From a virus: DNA of 24,254 nucleotides. The DNA lies in the IMG/VR virus record IMGVR_UViG_3300034061_002257, positions 1 through 24,254 of that record; one strand, 5' to 3'. This document shows positions 16,701-23,282 of this stretch, piece by piece. The notes under the pieces are model-generated. The model worked only from the letters and a program-made list of their open reading frames with translations, was not told the DNA's origin and searched no databases. Both the position numbers and the translations under genes were made by a program. Each line of letters starts with the position of its first letter. Position 1 is the first letter of the stretch.

Positions 16701-18652
16701 TAGTATAATTCTGCAACACCAGCTTTAGGATATCCGAAAAATGGTATAGAACAATACCCATTTAAAGGACTTTCATTGCAACATATATTACCAGTACCAG
16801 GACCTTGAACATCAAGTTCGGGATCTTTACTGCATGTTTTCTTAAAATCTGGTGTTAAATTTTGATATGCTAGTTCGGTTGCCGCTACTATCCATGAATC
16901 AACATTAGAAATAAATTCTTCAACTTTTGGAATAAGTAATTGAATTTCATCCAATTCATTTACATATTTTGTGAGAGCATTATTAACAGTCTGATCTATA
17001 TCTTCAGTACCTGTTTTTAAATTATAGAATTCTCCTATTGTCTGATTGTATGGATATGAATTCATGTCATACGACAAGGTCAATCCATTCCCAGAAGTTA
17101 CTCCCATATCGTAATTAACAACATCAGAGAAAGCTCCAGCGGCAACAACAGAATAATCATTTGAAAAATCTTTAAAAATTCCAGTAGCACCAAAATAATA
17201 AAGATAATCTGGATTTTCTGAAGATAGATTTTTCAGTATGGCTTGATCTGCTGTACCGCCTATTTGGTCCACACAACAAATAGAACATCTATATACTTCC
17301 CATTTTCTTTTAGCATTTTTTAATTTAGTATATTTTTCTCTATTTGTTATTAGGGATTTTTTTATTAATTTATCGTAAGCATATAAAATTTCTGGATAAA
17401 CTTCATCATCCAAATCAAACTGATTTTGCCAAACTACATTCGATAATCTGGTATCGGCAGAAAGTCCCAAATATTCCCATGGTTGCGGGAATGGTGTGTT
17501 ATATCTATTTTTAGAATAAAAACCATAGATATCATCATCGATTCTTTGGCTTTGTGATAAAGACAATGTAAATGTCAGACCTTCTGGAATTAATGATTTA
17601 GTTTCAATATGAGAAAACTTATCATATTCTTTTTGAATATCAAATATTATATTTTGTCTTGTTAGACCCAGACTAGTATCAATAAAATCCAAATAAGGAT
17701 CTGCATAATTTGGTAGAATTCTTTCATACCAAGAATAATAAACATTAGAATTTAAAAGTTTTAAATTATCAAATTCTGTTACTGTTTCAAATGCATGAAT
17801 AGTATTTGGGGAAAACTGATTTTCTCCAATAGTAAATACAAAATCTTCTGATGTGGTATTATTTTTTATTAAAGAATCAATACATTTAAAATGATACCCA
17901 TGTAAATCTTGCCAGAATGCATAATTAACAGCTGCGTTATTATCATAATTAACTGCATTTTCTGCAAGATATTGAAGAGTTTGTAAAAGGGTTTGTTGTC
18001 CTTGAATTTTACCCCATGGATAAGATACATTGTTCTTTTTAAGATAACAATAATTCCATGTCTTATCACCCTCTATTTCAATTTCAAATTTTTCTTTTAA
18101 ATAAGAATTAAATCCTTTCAATTCTACACTAGGCCCAGATAATCCAGATAATTGAAATGTATCTGGTTCATCTGAATAGATGTATCCTATAAAATTTTCA
18201 TTCTCTAGTGTTGACGATAAAAATTCTTTATTTAAAATACTTTTTGTAATAAATTCTATTGTTAATGCTTTAATAGTCTCTGAAGAATTTTGAAATTCAT
18301 CAGTAGATAATGTTACAGTATTTTTAACATTTGTAACTTCAAATATTAAGGAGTAATTTTTAATAGTAGAATCATTTCGATCTCTATTTAAAGTTCCAGA
18401 TACAGTTTTTGCAGTTAAATTAAAATGGATTTCGTCATTTGGTTTTACACCATTTACTCGCAACCACTCTCCAGTATCACGAATAACTAAAGTACCCGTC
18501 ATTAATGGCGAAAACATATTCTCATTTAGACTAAATGCAATTAATGGATTTGTTCCACCAATCCATGGTATTACATTTAATGATTCACCAGTAGATTTGA
18601 CTATTTTAAGGGAACTTAATGATTCTGTCGCAAATGGAAACTTTCCAGCCAT
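13745..18652 (-). CDS. giant baseplate hub protein with gp27-like N- and C-termini
   Basis: At 1635 aa this is the longest gene of the window. The first 300 residues follow the layout of T4 gp27: IAFSLNENMFSPLMTGTLVI (38-57) leading to an RVNGVKPNDEIHFNL segment, then YPWGKIQGQQTLLQTLQYLA (211-230) and FWQDLHGYHFKCID (246-259). The last 80 match gp27's final barrel: an IYPNDAIKIGDIITV strand pair, then WMVTGINRVFKSINVELMVV (1604-1623). T4 gp27 is only 391 aa, so about 1,200 residues appear inserted. The insert has a predicted coiled coil (about 796-850) and Cys clusters: CSICC (456-460), CC (624-625), CETC (791-794), CNC (1471-1473) and CNC (1525-1527). gp27 is the trimeric hub torus that carries the needle. 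There is no gp5 lysozyme or beta-helix signature in the insert. The start has AGAG 8 bases upstream. The gp27 relation rests on pattern reading only. Confidence 0.65.
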   Translation of the reverse strand: MAGKFPFATESLSSLKIVKSTGESLNVIPWIGGTNPLIAFSLNENMFSPLMTGTLVIRDTGEWLRVNGVKPNDEIHFNLTAKTVSGTLNRDRNDSTIKNYSLIFEVTNVKNTVTLSTDEFQNSSETIKALTIEFITKSILNKEFLSSTLENENFIGYIYSDEPDTFQLSGLSGPSVELKGFNSYLKEKFEIEIEGDKTWNYCYLKKNNVSYPWGKIQGQQTLLQTLQYLAENAVNYDNNAAVNYAFWQDLHGYHFKCIDSLIKNNTTSEDFVFTIGENQFSPNTIHAFETVTEFDNLKLLNSNVYYSWYERILPNYADPYLDFIDTSLGLTRQNIIFDIQKEYDKFSHIETKSLIPEGLTFTLSLSQSQRIDDDIYGFYSKNRYNTPFPQPWEYLGLSADTRLSNVVWQNQFDLDDEVYPEILYAYDKLIKKSLITNREKYTKLKNAKRKWEVYRCSICCVDQIGGTADQAILKNLSSENPDYLYYFGATGIFKDFSNDYSVVAAGAFSDVVNYDMGVTSGNGLTLSYDMNSYPYNQTIGEFYNLKTGTEDIDQTVNNALTKYVNELDEIQLLIPKVEEFISNVDSWIVAATELAYQNLTPDFKKTCSKDPELDVQGPGTGNICCNESPLNGYCSIPFFGYPKAGVAELYYKNSPYGSGILRWNFDTTICNVARLPLYVNLRYDEDTRPLNFSGHWESLINPEFYAIDNDQYPWYVTALGQNLNCESLVDGPLAYELPFIKPDFLYTCTKTKLLKGKYFSTFEHGEIKEFDNANWLDDDLRNGVENGTIWCETCLDPLALQAAKFEYTKVLKELKLRKFVIDELIAKLTILQIKYRELYQEYLNRKAFFISKNPFDKETIGNILNKKSSLSLFNIKSIKRKPIRGSKYEVLGKRMGITSGVSNYVYSVYFDDNNTRNVGITGNHPYYDQKFKGFSYGAYASKPGFNTFKLDFADLVYYDNSLTDITNLLPPPMGLDPVPQPFETPGYLIYDSTNLTYPTGFIRDPDGSISDYITPETLSTLTNQLNVFNDNASKIPSIEKEKISSYVRIEFINPIGLDKLSDFPSGFVRDAGSEYFLPYLVQLTAGPNGRQTIQNNVAVIGVDPYGFDVAIKKNKTKNNYSDYKEWGNYWWYTPLNKLRLSAKTKDINDMSLWAESSFENEKTYYENNGEYVYNIGEDFTEFDNYSGAISPVFKGASQYEYGAFYPVYYGNDYFASLNKAIDNINNNSKYYIPSGDTTVEINKIADIKNINHSRYGSYNLLGSHLHYNIRRSWYDFVYPSKLYFDTVLSNIANINNLADRFNYIKTETIINSNDIIAFGGNDFTQSLQNSIALKDTTALTTFLNQNQITNLHLNNIFDIEQMSQIKGLTSSSSIFTDDIERYLSGDLFIYRPGLVTSQVWLYDIFGESEYGLTSPPTLPPEYDLFDNNFAAQFVVFGKSSGSNICKDLGLKCLNPKGKTDNSKCEPEDPYCNCPSKNLIPKEQEPSYKELAIAYENTKECKLITDILGPDYLGCMLSDPENTASCNCPEQGKYYPTFLNTLRSNATFYVTPPKTPLRRQAQMSLITAQQAVMTIYPNDAIKIGDIITVNRGYAIGGKDSVNGKWMVTGINRVFKSINVELMVVNLARDSIKDQII

Positions 18653-18653
18653 A

Positions 18654-19643
18654 TTAATTCTCTTTTGAAATTACTCTAAATCTTATATCATCATTAGATA
18701 TCATATTATTAAATGTTTCTATAAATGGGACAAGAAATTGTTTATTCAATATTTTTATTTTTCTAAATTTTTCATTTCTGTCAGTCAAATCTTGTAATAT
18801 TGTTTTGGTTTGAAGATCAGAAATACTAACATTTGTCATTATATTTTGATATAATAAAGATGATCTAAATGCATTTGTATCTGTAGAACTTGTATAACTT
18901 CCATAAGATTCTAATGAAATATAATCATCTCCTAGAGATCCATTATATCTTCTATAGGGAGATATTATTTGATTTGTTTCATTGTAAATATACAAAGGAG
19001 CATGATAATAATCATCAATTAATTTTATAGGTAAAACAAAAGCACTTTGTTCTTCCGTATTTTCAGTAAATTTTTTGATGAAAGTAATTAATTGTAATTT
19101 ATTATTTACTTTTCTATAAGCAGCAACTTCAGTTGAACTTGTAAATGTTCCTACCACATTTGTAATTCTTGCATATCTAAATTCATTATTATAAGAATTT
19201 ACAAAACAATATTTGCTGGTATCCAAATCACCAGAAATAAGATTTTCTGGTAACGTATCAAGTGGATACGGATCTAAAAATGGAGCAGCACGATTCAATC
19301 CTATTAAGATATCGCCTTGCTGTAACTGTACGTTTTCTTCAAAGTAAAAAATAGATCCTGAATATTTTGTATTAATTAAGGAATCAAAATTTTTTGTAGA
19401 TAAGCAAAATTCAGTAACTGGATCAACGATATCATTTGTTAATAAAATAATCCATGATAAATCAGCATCCCCATAATATTTTTCTGCCAAAGATTCTACA
19501 TTATCAGCATCAGAAACTAATTCTTCTGTAAAGATAGACTGCGTATTATATTTTGAAATAGCAACTTTTCTGAAAATATCAACAACATTCTCTGTTTTAC
19601 TTCCTAAAGTATATTCTGTTTTTGGGAATGGATTAAAATACAT
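18654..19643 (-). CDS. 53: baseplate wedge protein gp53
   Basis: This 329-aa protein starts at ATG 19643 (MYFNPFPKTEY). An in-frame TTG at 19661 lies inside the upstream gene and is less likely. A GGGGGA stretch lies about 12 bases before the chosen ATG. Residues of about 39-74 show the gp53 signature, a LysM-like unit NVESLAEKYYGDADLSWIIL (48-67) followed by LTNDIVDP. The N-terminal segment mentioning fixed 'F.K.AI' strands is also family-like. T4 gp53 is 196 aa, so this one has a longer C-terminal beta-rich extension. gp53 clamps neighbouring wedges together during baseplate ring closure. The gene is followed one base later by the giant hub gene and preceded one base earlier by the tube-cap gene. 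Confidence 0.9.
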   Translation of the reverse strand: MYFNPFPKTEYTLGSKTENVVDIFRKVAISKYNTQSIFTEELVSDADNVESLAEKYYGDADLSWIILLTNDIVDPVTEFCLSTKNFDSLINTKYSGSIFYFEENVQLQQGDILIGLNRAAPFLDPYPLDTLPENLISGDLDTSKYCFVNSYNNEFRYARITNVVGTFTSSTEVAAYRKVNNKLQLITFIKKFTENTEEQSAFVLPIKLIDDYYHAPLYIYNETNQIISPYRRYNGSLGDDYISLESYGSYTSSTDTNAFRSSLLYQNIMTNVSISDLQTKTILQDLTDRNEKFRKIKILNKQFLVPFIETFNNMISNDDIRFRVISKEN

Positions 19644-19644
19644 T

Positions 19645-20490
19645 TTATGGTGTTCCCCCAAATAGTTGTGATATTCCTGCTTGTTGTAAAGCCTGTGATC
19701 TTGAAACTAGACTCAAAACATCTCTATAAACAGGTTCTATTTCTACAAACTGTAAGCTAACAGTGGTGACTGATGGTTTTAAACCATACTGGGTCAAAAC
19801 AGCATAGGAACCCTTATCTGGAGCAGATCGATTGACTGCTACGTTTGTTAATACACTAAGTTGAGGATCCGTTAACCATGTAAAATCAATCGCTGGACCA
19901 GTACCAGGACCAACACCAAATAACCACATTGGGGGGTGGTTGAATAAAAACGGAACATTAGATGCATATGGAGCACTAAGAGCCTCAAATGATCTACCCA
20001 CAGCAAAAGCAGCAAAGCTATCCTCATCAGTTAAACAAGGAAAAACTAGATTAAATGAATAAACTCTTTTATTACTTCCAGCAAAAATATTATCGTTAAA
20101 ATCTGGAGGAGTTATATTACTAAAATAAGACGATAAAGTAATCGCTGATGAGGTTACTGTTTTTATGAACTCTGCTACTGTTTTAACGGGATTAACATTT
20201 CCGATGACAGGAACATTAAAATTTGTCATCATAGATAAAGGAGCCACTACAGCATTAAAAATATCCTGTACGCCTATTTCTTTATAATTATTTTGAACAC
20301 CACTAATCAATTCCTGTGGAGCTGGTACATAAATTAAACCTAACTGATTGGGTGGAGTTGGTAAAACACCACCAAAAGTTCCCGATTGCCTACCGATGAA
20401 CCCTTGATATTCAAAACATCTGAATTTTAACCACAATGGTATTTCAGATTGCAATTTTGGATTTTGTGGATATATTTGTTGGACTAGCAT
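19645..20490 (-). CDS. 48: baseplate tail-tube cap, gp48/gp54-like
   Basis: This 281-aa protein contains, at about 136-176, FAGSNKRVYSFNLVFPC then DEDSFAAFAVGRSFEALSAP. That matches the gp48/gp54 pattern: a strand with aromatic and basic residues followed by a helix with acidic and small residues. HPPMWLFGVG (185-194), a WLTDPQLSVLTNVAVNRSAP stretch (205-224) and VTTVSLQFVEIEPVYRD (241-257) complete a tube-like fold. In T4, gp48 (364 aa) and gp54 (320 aa) are related and cap or initiate the tail tube on the hub. A second tube-fold gene lies nearby on the other strand, so which of them is gp48 and which gp54 is uncertain. It is the first gene of the leftward block, starting 19 bases from the divergent gp4 gene. 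No Shine-Dalgarno is visible upstream of its ATG. Confidence 0.7.
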   Translation of the reverse strand: MLVQQIYPQNPKLQSEIPLWLKFRCFEYQGFIGRQSGTFGGVLPTPPNQLGLIYVPAPQELISGVQNNYKEIGVQDIFNAVVAPLSMMTNFNVPVIGNVNPVKTVAEFIKTVTSSAITLSSYFSNITPPDFNDNIFAGSNKRVYSFNLVFPCLTDEDSFAAFAVGRSFEALSAPYASNVPFLFNHPPMWLFGVGPGTGPAIDFTWLTDPQLSVLTNVAVNRSAPDKGSYAVLTQYGLKPSVTTVSLQFVEIEPVYRDVLSLVSRSQALQQAGISQLFGGTP

Positions 20491-20496
20491 TTTTTG

Positions 20497-20504
20497 AATA
20501 AATA
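20497..20504 (+). promoter_or_regulatory. candidate late promoter AATAAATA before gp4, in a 19-base divergent gap
   Basis: The whole space between the divergent gp48-like and gp4 starts is 20491-20509. On the plus strand it holds AATAAATA, one mismatch from TATAAATA, ending 5 bases before the gp4 ATG. gp4 has no Shine-Dalgarno. A leftward promoter of the same type is not visible here, so how the gp48-like gene is transcribed is unclear. By T4 spacing the rightward transcript would start at the ATG. Confidence 0.35.
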
Positions 20505-20509
20505 TTTTG

Positions 20510-20944
20510 ATGGCTTATAAAAATAAATTTTTCCCTAAAAATCAATCAAAATATATAGGTGATTCTACAAAAATACTATGTAGATCCTTATGGGAACGTA
20601 AATTCTGTAAATATTTAGATGAAAATAAAAATATTTTACGCTGGTCGTTTGAAAATATTAAAATTCCATATAAATCCCCTTTAGATAATCAAATGCATTT
20701 TTATATACCAGATTTTCTGGCAGAAAAAAGAAATAAAGATGGATCTATATCTACTCTACTTATAGAAGTAAAGCCATTCAAACAAACAAAACAGCCAGTA
20801 ATGACAGAAGCCATGTCAAAGAAAACGTACTCAAAAAATATGGAAACTTTTTTGGTCAATCAAGCAAAATGGGAAGCAGCCAAAGATTTTTGTGAAAAAA
20901 ATGATATTAATTTCATAATTCTCACAGAAAAGGAACTCCTATGA
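20510..20944 (+). CDS. 4: head completion nuclease-like protein gp4
   Basis: This 144-aa protein is close to T4 gp4 (150 aa) in length and pattern: KYIGDSTKILCRSLWERKF (14-32), RWSFENIKIPYKSP (44-57), then YIPDFL (65-70) and TLLIEVKPFKQTKQP (82-96), ending in INFIILTEKELL. The D68 and E86-x-K88 spacing is that of a PD-(D/E)xK nuclease core. gp4 (also called gp50) completes DNA-filled heads before tail joining, and related proteins are placed in the endonuclease-like group. The ATG at 20510 is preferred to a TTG three bases earlier. There is no Shine-Dalgarno. The stop overlaps the next start as ATGA, implying coupled translation. Confidence 0.92.
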   Translation: MAYKNKFFPKNQSKYIGDSTKILCRSLWERKFCKYLDENKNILRWSFENIKIPYKSPLDNQMHFYIPDFLAEKRNKDGSISTLLIEVKPFKQTKQPVMTEAMSKKTYSKNMETFLVNQAKWEAAKDFCEKNDINFIILTEKELL

Positions 20945-21528
20945 TACCAGATCCAGAATTACCAGAAGATTTTATCGCTGGTTCAATAAATGAATTTAGA
21001 AGCAGTGTAGTAAATAGAGGTGGTGTTCAATTTGCCAATAGATATATTGTTGATTTTGTCACACCATTTGGATCTTACACTACATATCCATCTGAAATAA
21101 ATATACCCCAAAGAGCTTTACTGACATACGAAACTGGTATGCCAACATCACTTTGGGGGACGAAAAGAAAAATTCCACTTCAGCACGAATTTGATGAAAT
21201 AACAATGTCTTTTGTATTATATGAAGATTTTGCTGAGAAAAACTTCTTTGATGCTTGGATGGATAATATCGTAAGACGTGGCAACTACAGTGAATGGGTC
21301 ATTGAAAATGCAAACACCTATTTTGATTATGTTGGTAAAGTTTATATCACTACTTTCTCTGGATCTTCCCAAGCAACAGAATATAGTGGAATAACATCAA
21401 AAACTTTATTAGATGAAGCATATCCTTTAAATTTATTACCAATACAAATGTCATCAGAAAATACAGGATACACAACATTTGTTATGACTTTGGCTTATAG
21501 AAATTCTTATAATTTATTGAATGGATAA
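20941..21528 (+). CDS. tail-tube-fold protein (gp19/gp54-like)
   Basis: This 195-aa protein has the layout of T4 gp19-type tube subunits: FANRYIVDFVTPFG (31-44), an IPQRALLTYETGMPTSLWGT loop (55-74), then FDEITMSFVLYEDFAEKNFF (84-103) with AWMDNIV, and a final strand pair reading YPLNLLPIQMS then TTFVMTLAYRNSY. T4 gp19 is 163 aa and gp54 is 320 aa; the length here is nearer gp19. The genome's main tube gene would normally sit beside gp18, which is not in the window, so this is more probably a baseplate-proximal tube initiator or a second tube paralog. AAAGGA lies about 9 bases before the ATG, inside gp4. A SGITS element near residue 149 is unlike gp19. Confidence 0.6.
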   Translation: MIPDPELPEDFIAGSINEFRSSVVNRGGVQFANRYIVDFVTPFGSYTTYPSEINIPQRALLTYETGMPTSLWGTKRKIPLQHEFDEITMSFVLYEDFAEKNFFDAWMDNIVRRGNYSEWVIENANTYFDYVGKVYITTFSGSSQATEYSGITSKTLLDEAYPLNLLPIQMSSENTGYTTFVMTLAYRNSYNLLNG

Positions 21529-21532
21529 TTAA

Positions 21533-22219
21533 ATGAACTTAAAAAATATTTTACATGATTCTTTACCAACCTATATCACTACATTGCCATATAGTAAAGT
21601 AAAAACTAAATTTAGACCTTTTTTAGTAAAAGAAGAAAAGAAATTATTAATACTAGAAGAAACATCGAATAAAAAAGAAATTTATAATGGTATTGTAGAA
21701 GTATTAAATTCTTGTTATGAAAATATCGACTTTTCAAAAATACCAATTTTTGAAGTTGAATATTGTTTTTTAAAGTTACGAGCTAAATCTGTAGGTGAAA
21801 TCATTACGCCTAAAATCACATGCCCTGTTACCAAAGAAAATCATGTTATTGAAATTGATTTAAATAAATTAGAATTAAATATACCAAAACAAGACAATAT
21901 AATAGCTGTTGGTAAAAATTTAAAAATTAAATTAAAATATCCAACAGTAAATGATATATCAGAATTATCTAAAAACATTAATGATTTAATTGCTAATTGC
22001 ATTGTTTATTTTGAAACACCTGATGAGAAAGCAGAAGCATCAAATTTTTCCAAAGAAGAAATTATAGATTTTTTAGATCATTTAACTGTAGAATATTATC
22101 AAAAGATACTTGAATTTTTTGAAAATATGCCATCATCACCAATCACCGTAAATTATACGACACAAGATGGAGTTCAAAGATCCCTAGTGCTAAAAAACCT
22201 TAAAGATTTTTTTTCATAA
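21533..22219 (+). CDS. 26: baseplate hub protein gp26
   Basis: This 228-aa protein is a clear gp26 relative (T4 208 aa). The N-terminal TLPYSKVKTKFRPFLVKEEK (17-36) and LLILEE are the best-preserved part of the family. YCFLKLRAKSVGEIITPKIT (77-96) follows, with Cys97, and the C-terminal half is helical. gp26 is needed for hub assembly in T4. Its end is unusual: the last codons contain eight consecutive T (22207-22214), in phase for a -1 slip, two codons before the stop, and a perfect 9-bp long-range stem begins at the stop codon. A slip would extend the protein through the tiny ORF downstream by about 58 residues. Spacing to the previous gene is 4 bases, with only a weak Shine-Dalgarno. Confidence 0.87.
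   Translation: MNLKNILHDSLPTYITTLPYSKVKTKFRPFLVKEEKKLLILEETSNKKEIYNGIVEVLNSCYENIDFSKIPIFEVEYCFLKLRAKSVGEIITPKITCPVTKENHVIEIDLNKLELNIPKQDNIIAVGKNLKIKLKYPTVNDISELSKNINDLIANCIVYFETPDEKAEASNFSKEEIIDFLDHLTVEYYQKILEFFENMPSSPITVNYTTQDGVQRSLVLKNLKDFFS
22207..22213 (+). promoter_or_regulatory. candidate -1 programmed frameshift heptamer at the end of gp26
   Basis: In the gp26 frame the sequence reads T TTT TTT, fitting the X XXY YYZ slippery form, with TCA TAA following. A -1 slip gives TTC ATA ACC and continues open for 58 codons to 22386. A stem begins 5 bases after the heptamer. Frameshifts of this kind between two tail-assembly genes are known in lambda (G/GT) and many other tailed phages. Here it is inferred from sequence only. 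Confidence 0.5.
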
Positions 22220-22352
22220 CCCTCAGTCACATATCACTAAAAAGCTATTTTGAATTAATGTATATTTTAACAAAAAATTATGGATTCAATTTAGCAGATC
22301 TGGAAGGAATGCTTCCTTGGGAAAGAGACTTGTATGTGGAGCAACTGAGGGT
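22219..22352 (+). other. 9-bp perfect long-range inverted repeat downstream of the slippery site
   Basis: ACCCTCAGT at 22219-22227 is the exact reverse complement of ACTGAGGGT at 22344-22352. The intervening 116 bases would form the loop of an RNA stem. The left arm starts five bases past the T_TTT_TTT heptamer and the right arm lies inside the tiny ORF. The arms are GC-richer than their surroundings. It could stimulate frameshifting or hide the ORF's own start. Confidence 0.5.
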
Positions 22353-22386
22353 AGATGTGGAAAAAGAAAAGAGTAAATTCAGATGA
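22258..22386 (+). CDS. tiny ORF in gp51 position; possible frameshift extension of gp26
   Basis: The product is 42 aa if started at ATG 22258, with the core NYGFNLADLEGMLPWERDLY (7-26) and then a charged helix. The reading frame is open from 22204 in the -1 frame relative to gp26. No Shine-Dalgarno precedes the ATG. The stop overlaps the next start as ATGA. The short 'G-F-x-L-x-x-hydrophobic-x-P-W-x-R' shape followed by an acidic/basic helix recalls the small downstream partners of tail-assembly chaperones. In T4, gene 51 follows gene 26, so this may be a reduced gp51; sequence similarity to gp51 was not verifiable. Either an independent coupled gene or only a C-terminal extension of gp26 is possible. 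Confidence 0.6.
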   Translation: MYILTKNYGFNLADLEGMLPWERDLYVEQLRVDVEKEKSKFR

Positions 22387-23279
22387 AATTACAAAAATCT
22401 AAAAATAAAGTACCACAAGAATTAAAAGATAAAATCAAAAATTTAATTGATGGTTTTTCTATAGAAACTATGGAAAAAACTGATATAAATTCAGAAAATT
22501 ATAAAGCTCCAGAAAAAGAACCAGAATTAGTAAAAACAGAACCTGGTTTAAATTTAGGTTCTATAAAAAAAGAACTCATAGCACCAATAACAAATATTAT
22601 TAATGAAAAATTAAAAAATATTTCATTTCATAATAATAAAAATGTAAACTACCCAACAACAGATAACTATTTTAATTCTGTAAATAAAGAATATAAAAAT
22701 TTTTCAACAAATTCGACAGAACAAAAAACAAGTAAATATTTAAATATTGATTATAAAAATTTATTTTCACCATCACAAGAAACACAAAAAAATATTTCTA
22801 ATAAATTTTATGATAATAAAACAAATATTAAAAATTTAACACAGACAACAAATTTAATACCAGCTTTGAAAGAGGGTGGTGTTGTTAAAGAACCAACCGT
22901 TGCTTATTTACATGAAAATGAAGCTGTAGTTCCTTTAAAAGAATCTAAAACATTTCAAAACTTTATACAGACTCTAACAAAGGGTTCTTTAGTTAATAAT
23001 ACAAAAAACGAAAGTATTAAGAATGTTTCTAGTATGAGGAACAATACAACTAATATTGAGAATAAGACTTCTGTTGAAAATAAAAATATAACAAACAAAT
23101 CTCAAAAAGAACAACCAATATCATTGAATGCTCCTATTAGTATTAATCAGCAATTATCAGGATCTCCGTCTGGTATGAATAAACCAAATCTACCACTTGT
23201 ATATGCTGGTTCTGGATCAAATGGTGATCTATTCTCAAATTCAGTGAATAAACCAAAGTGGAGAAAGAATACTGGATAA
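22383..23279 (+). CDS. short protein with tape-measure-like motif
   Basis: This 298-aa protein is very rich in Asn, Lys, Ser and Thr. Residues 164-185 read EGGVVKEPTVAYLHENEAVV then PL, the 'EGG.V..PT.A.LGE.E.VVPL' motif common near the C-terminal parts of phage tape-measure proteins. Elsewhere I recognise no domain. The N-terminal 80 residues include likely helices (PQELKDKIKNLIDGF, SIKKELIAPITNIINEKLKN). T4 gp29 is 590 aa, so this is about half the length, yet it sits directly after the gp26/gp51-like pair, the same position tape-measure genes hold after lambda G/GT. It may be a tape-measure remnant or a hub protein. It starts within the tiny ORF's stop (ATGA) with AAGAG about 9 bases upstream, and is followed by a strong terminator. 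Confidence 0.55.
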   Translation: MKLQKSKNKVPQELKDKIKNLIDGFSIETMEKTDINSENYKAPEKEPELVKTEPGLNLGSIKKELIAPITNIINEKLKNISFHNNKNVNYPTTDNYFNSVNKEYKNFSTNSTEQKTSKYLNIDYKNLFSPSQETQKNISNKFYDNKTNIKNLTQTTNLIPALKEGGVVKEPTVAYLHENEAVVPLKESKTFQNFIQTLTKGSLVNNTKNESIKNVSSMRNNTTNIENKTSVENKNITNKSQKEQPISLNAPISINQQLSGSPSGMNKPNLPLVYAGSGSNGDLFSNSVNKPKWRKNTG

Positions 23280-23282
23280 TTG

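Noticed and set aside
17869-18069. 66-codon minus-strand ORF inside the giant hub gene
   Set aside because: Same-strand shadow in another frame of a long, continuous coding sequence.
13745-18652. gp5-type tail lysozyme or needle fused within the giant hub protein
   Set aside because: No T4-lysozyme-like catalytic pattern and no repeating needle beta-helix octads were found in the insert.
19644-19661. TTG start for gp53 overlapping the gp48-like gene by 17 bases
   Set aside because: ATG 19643 fits the gp53 N-terminus and the one-base spacing of neighbours.
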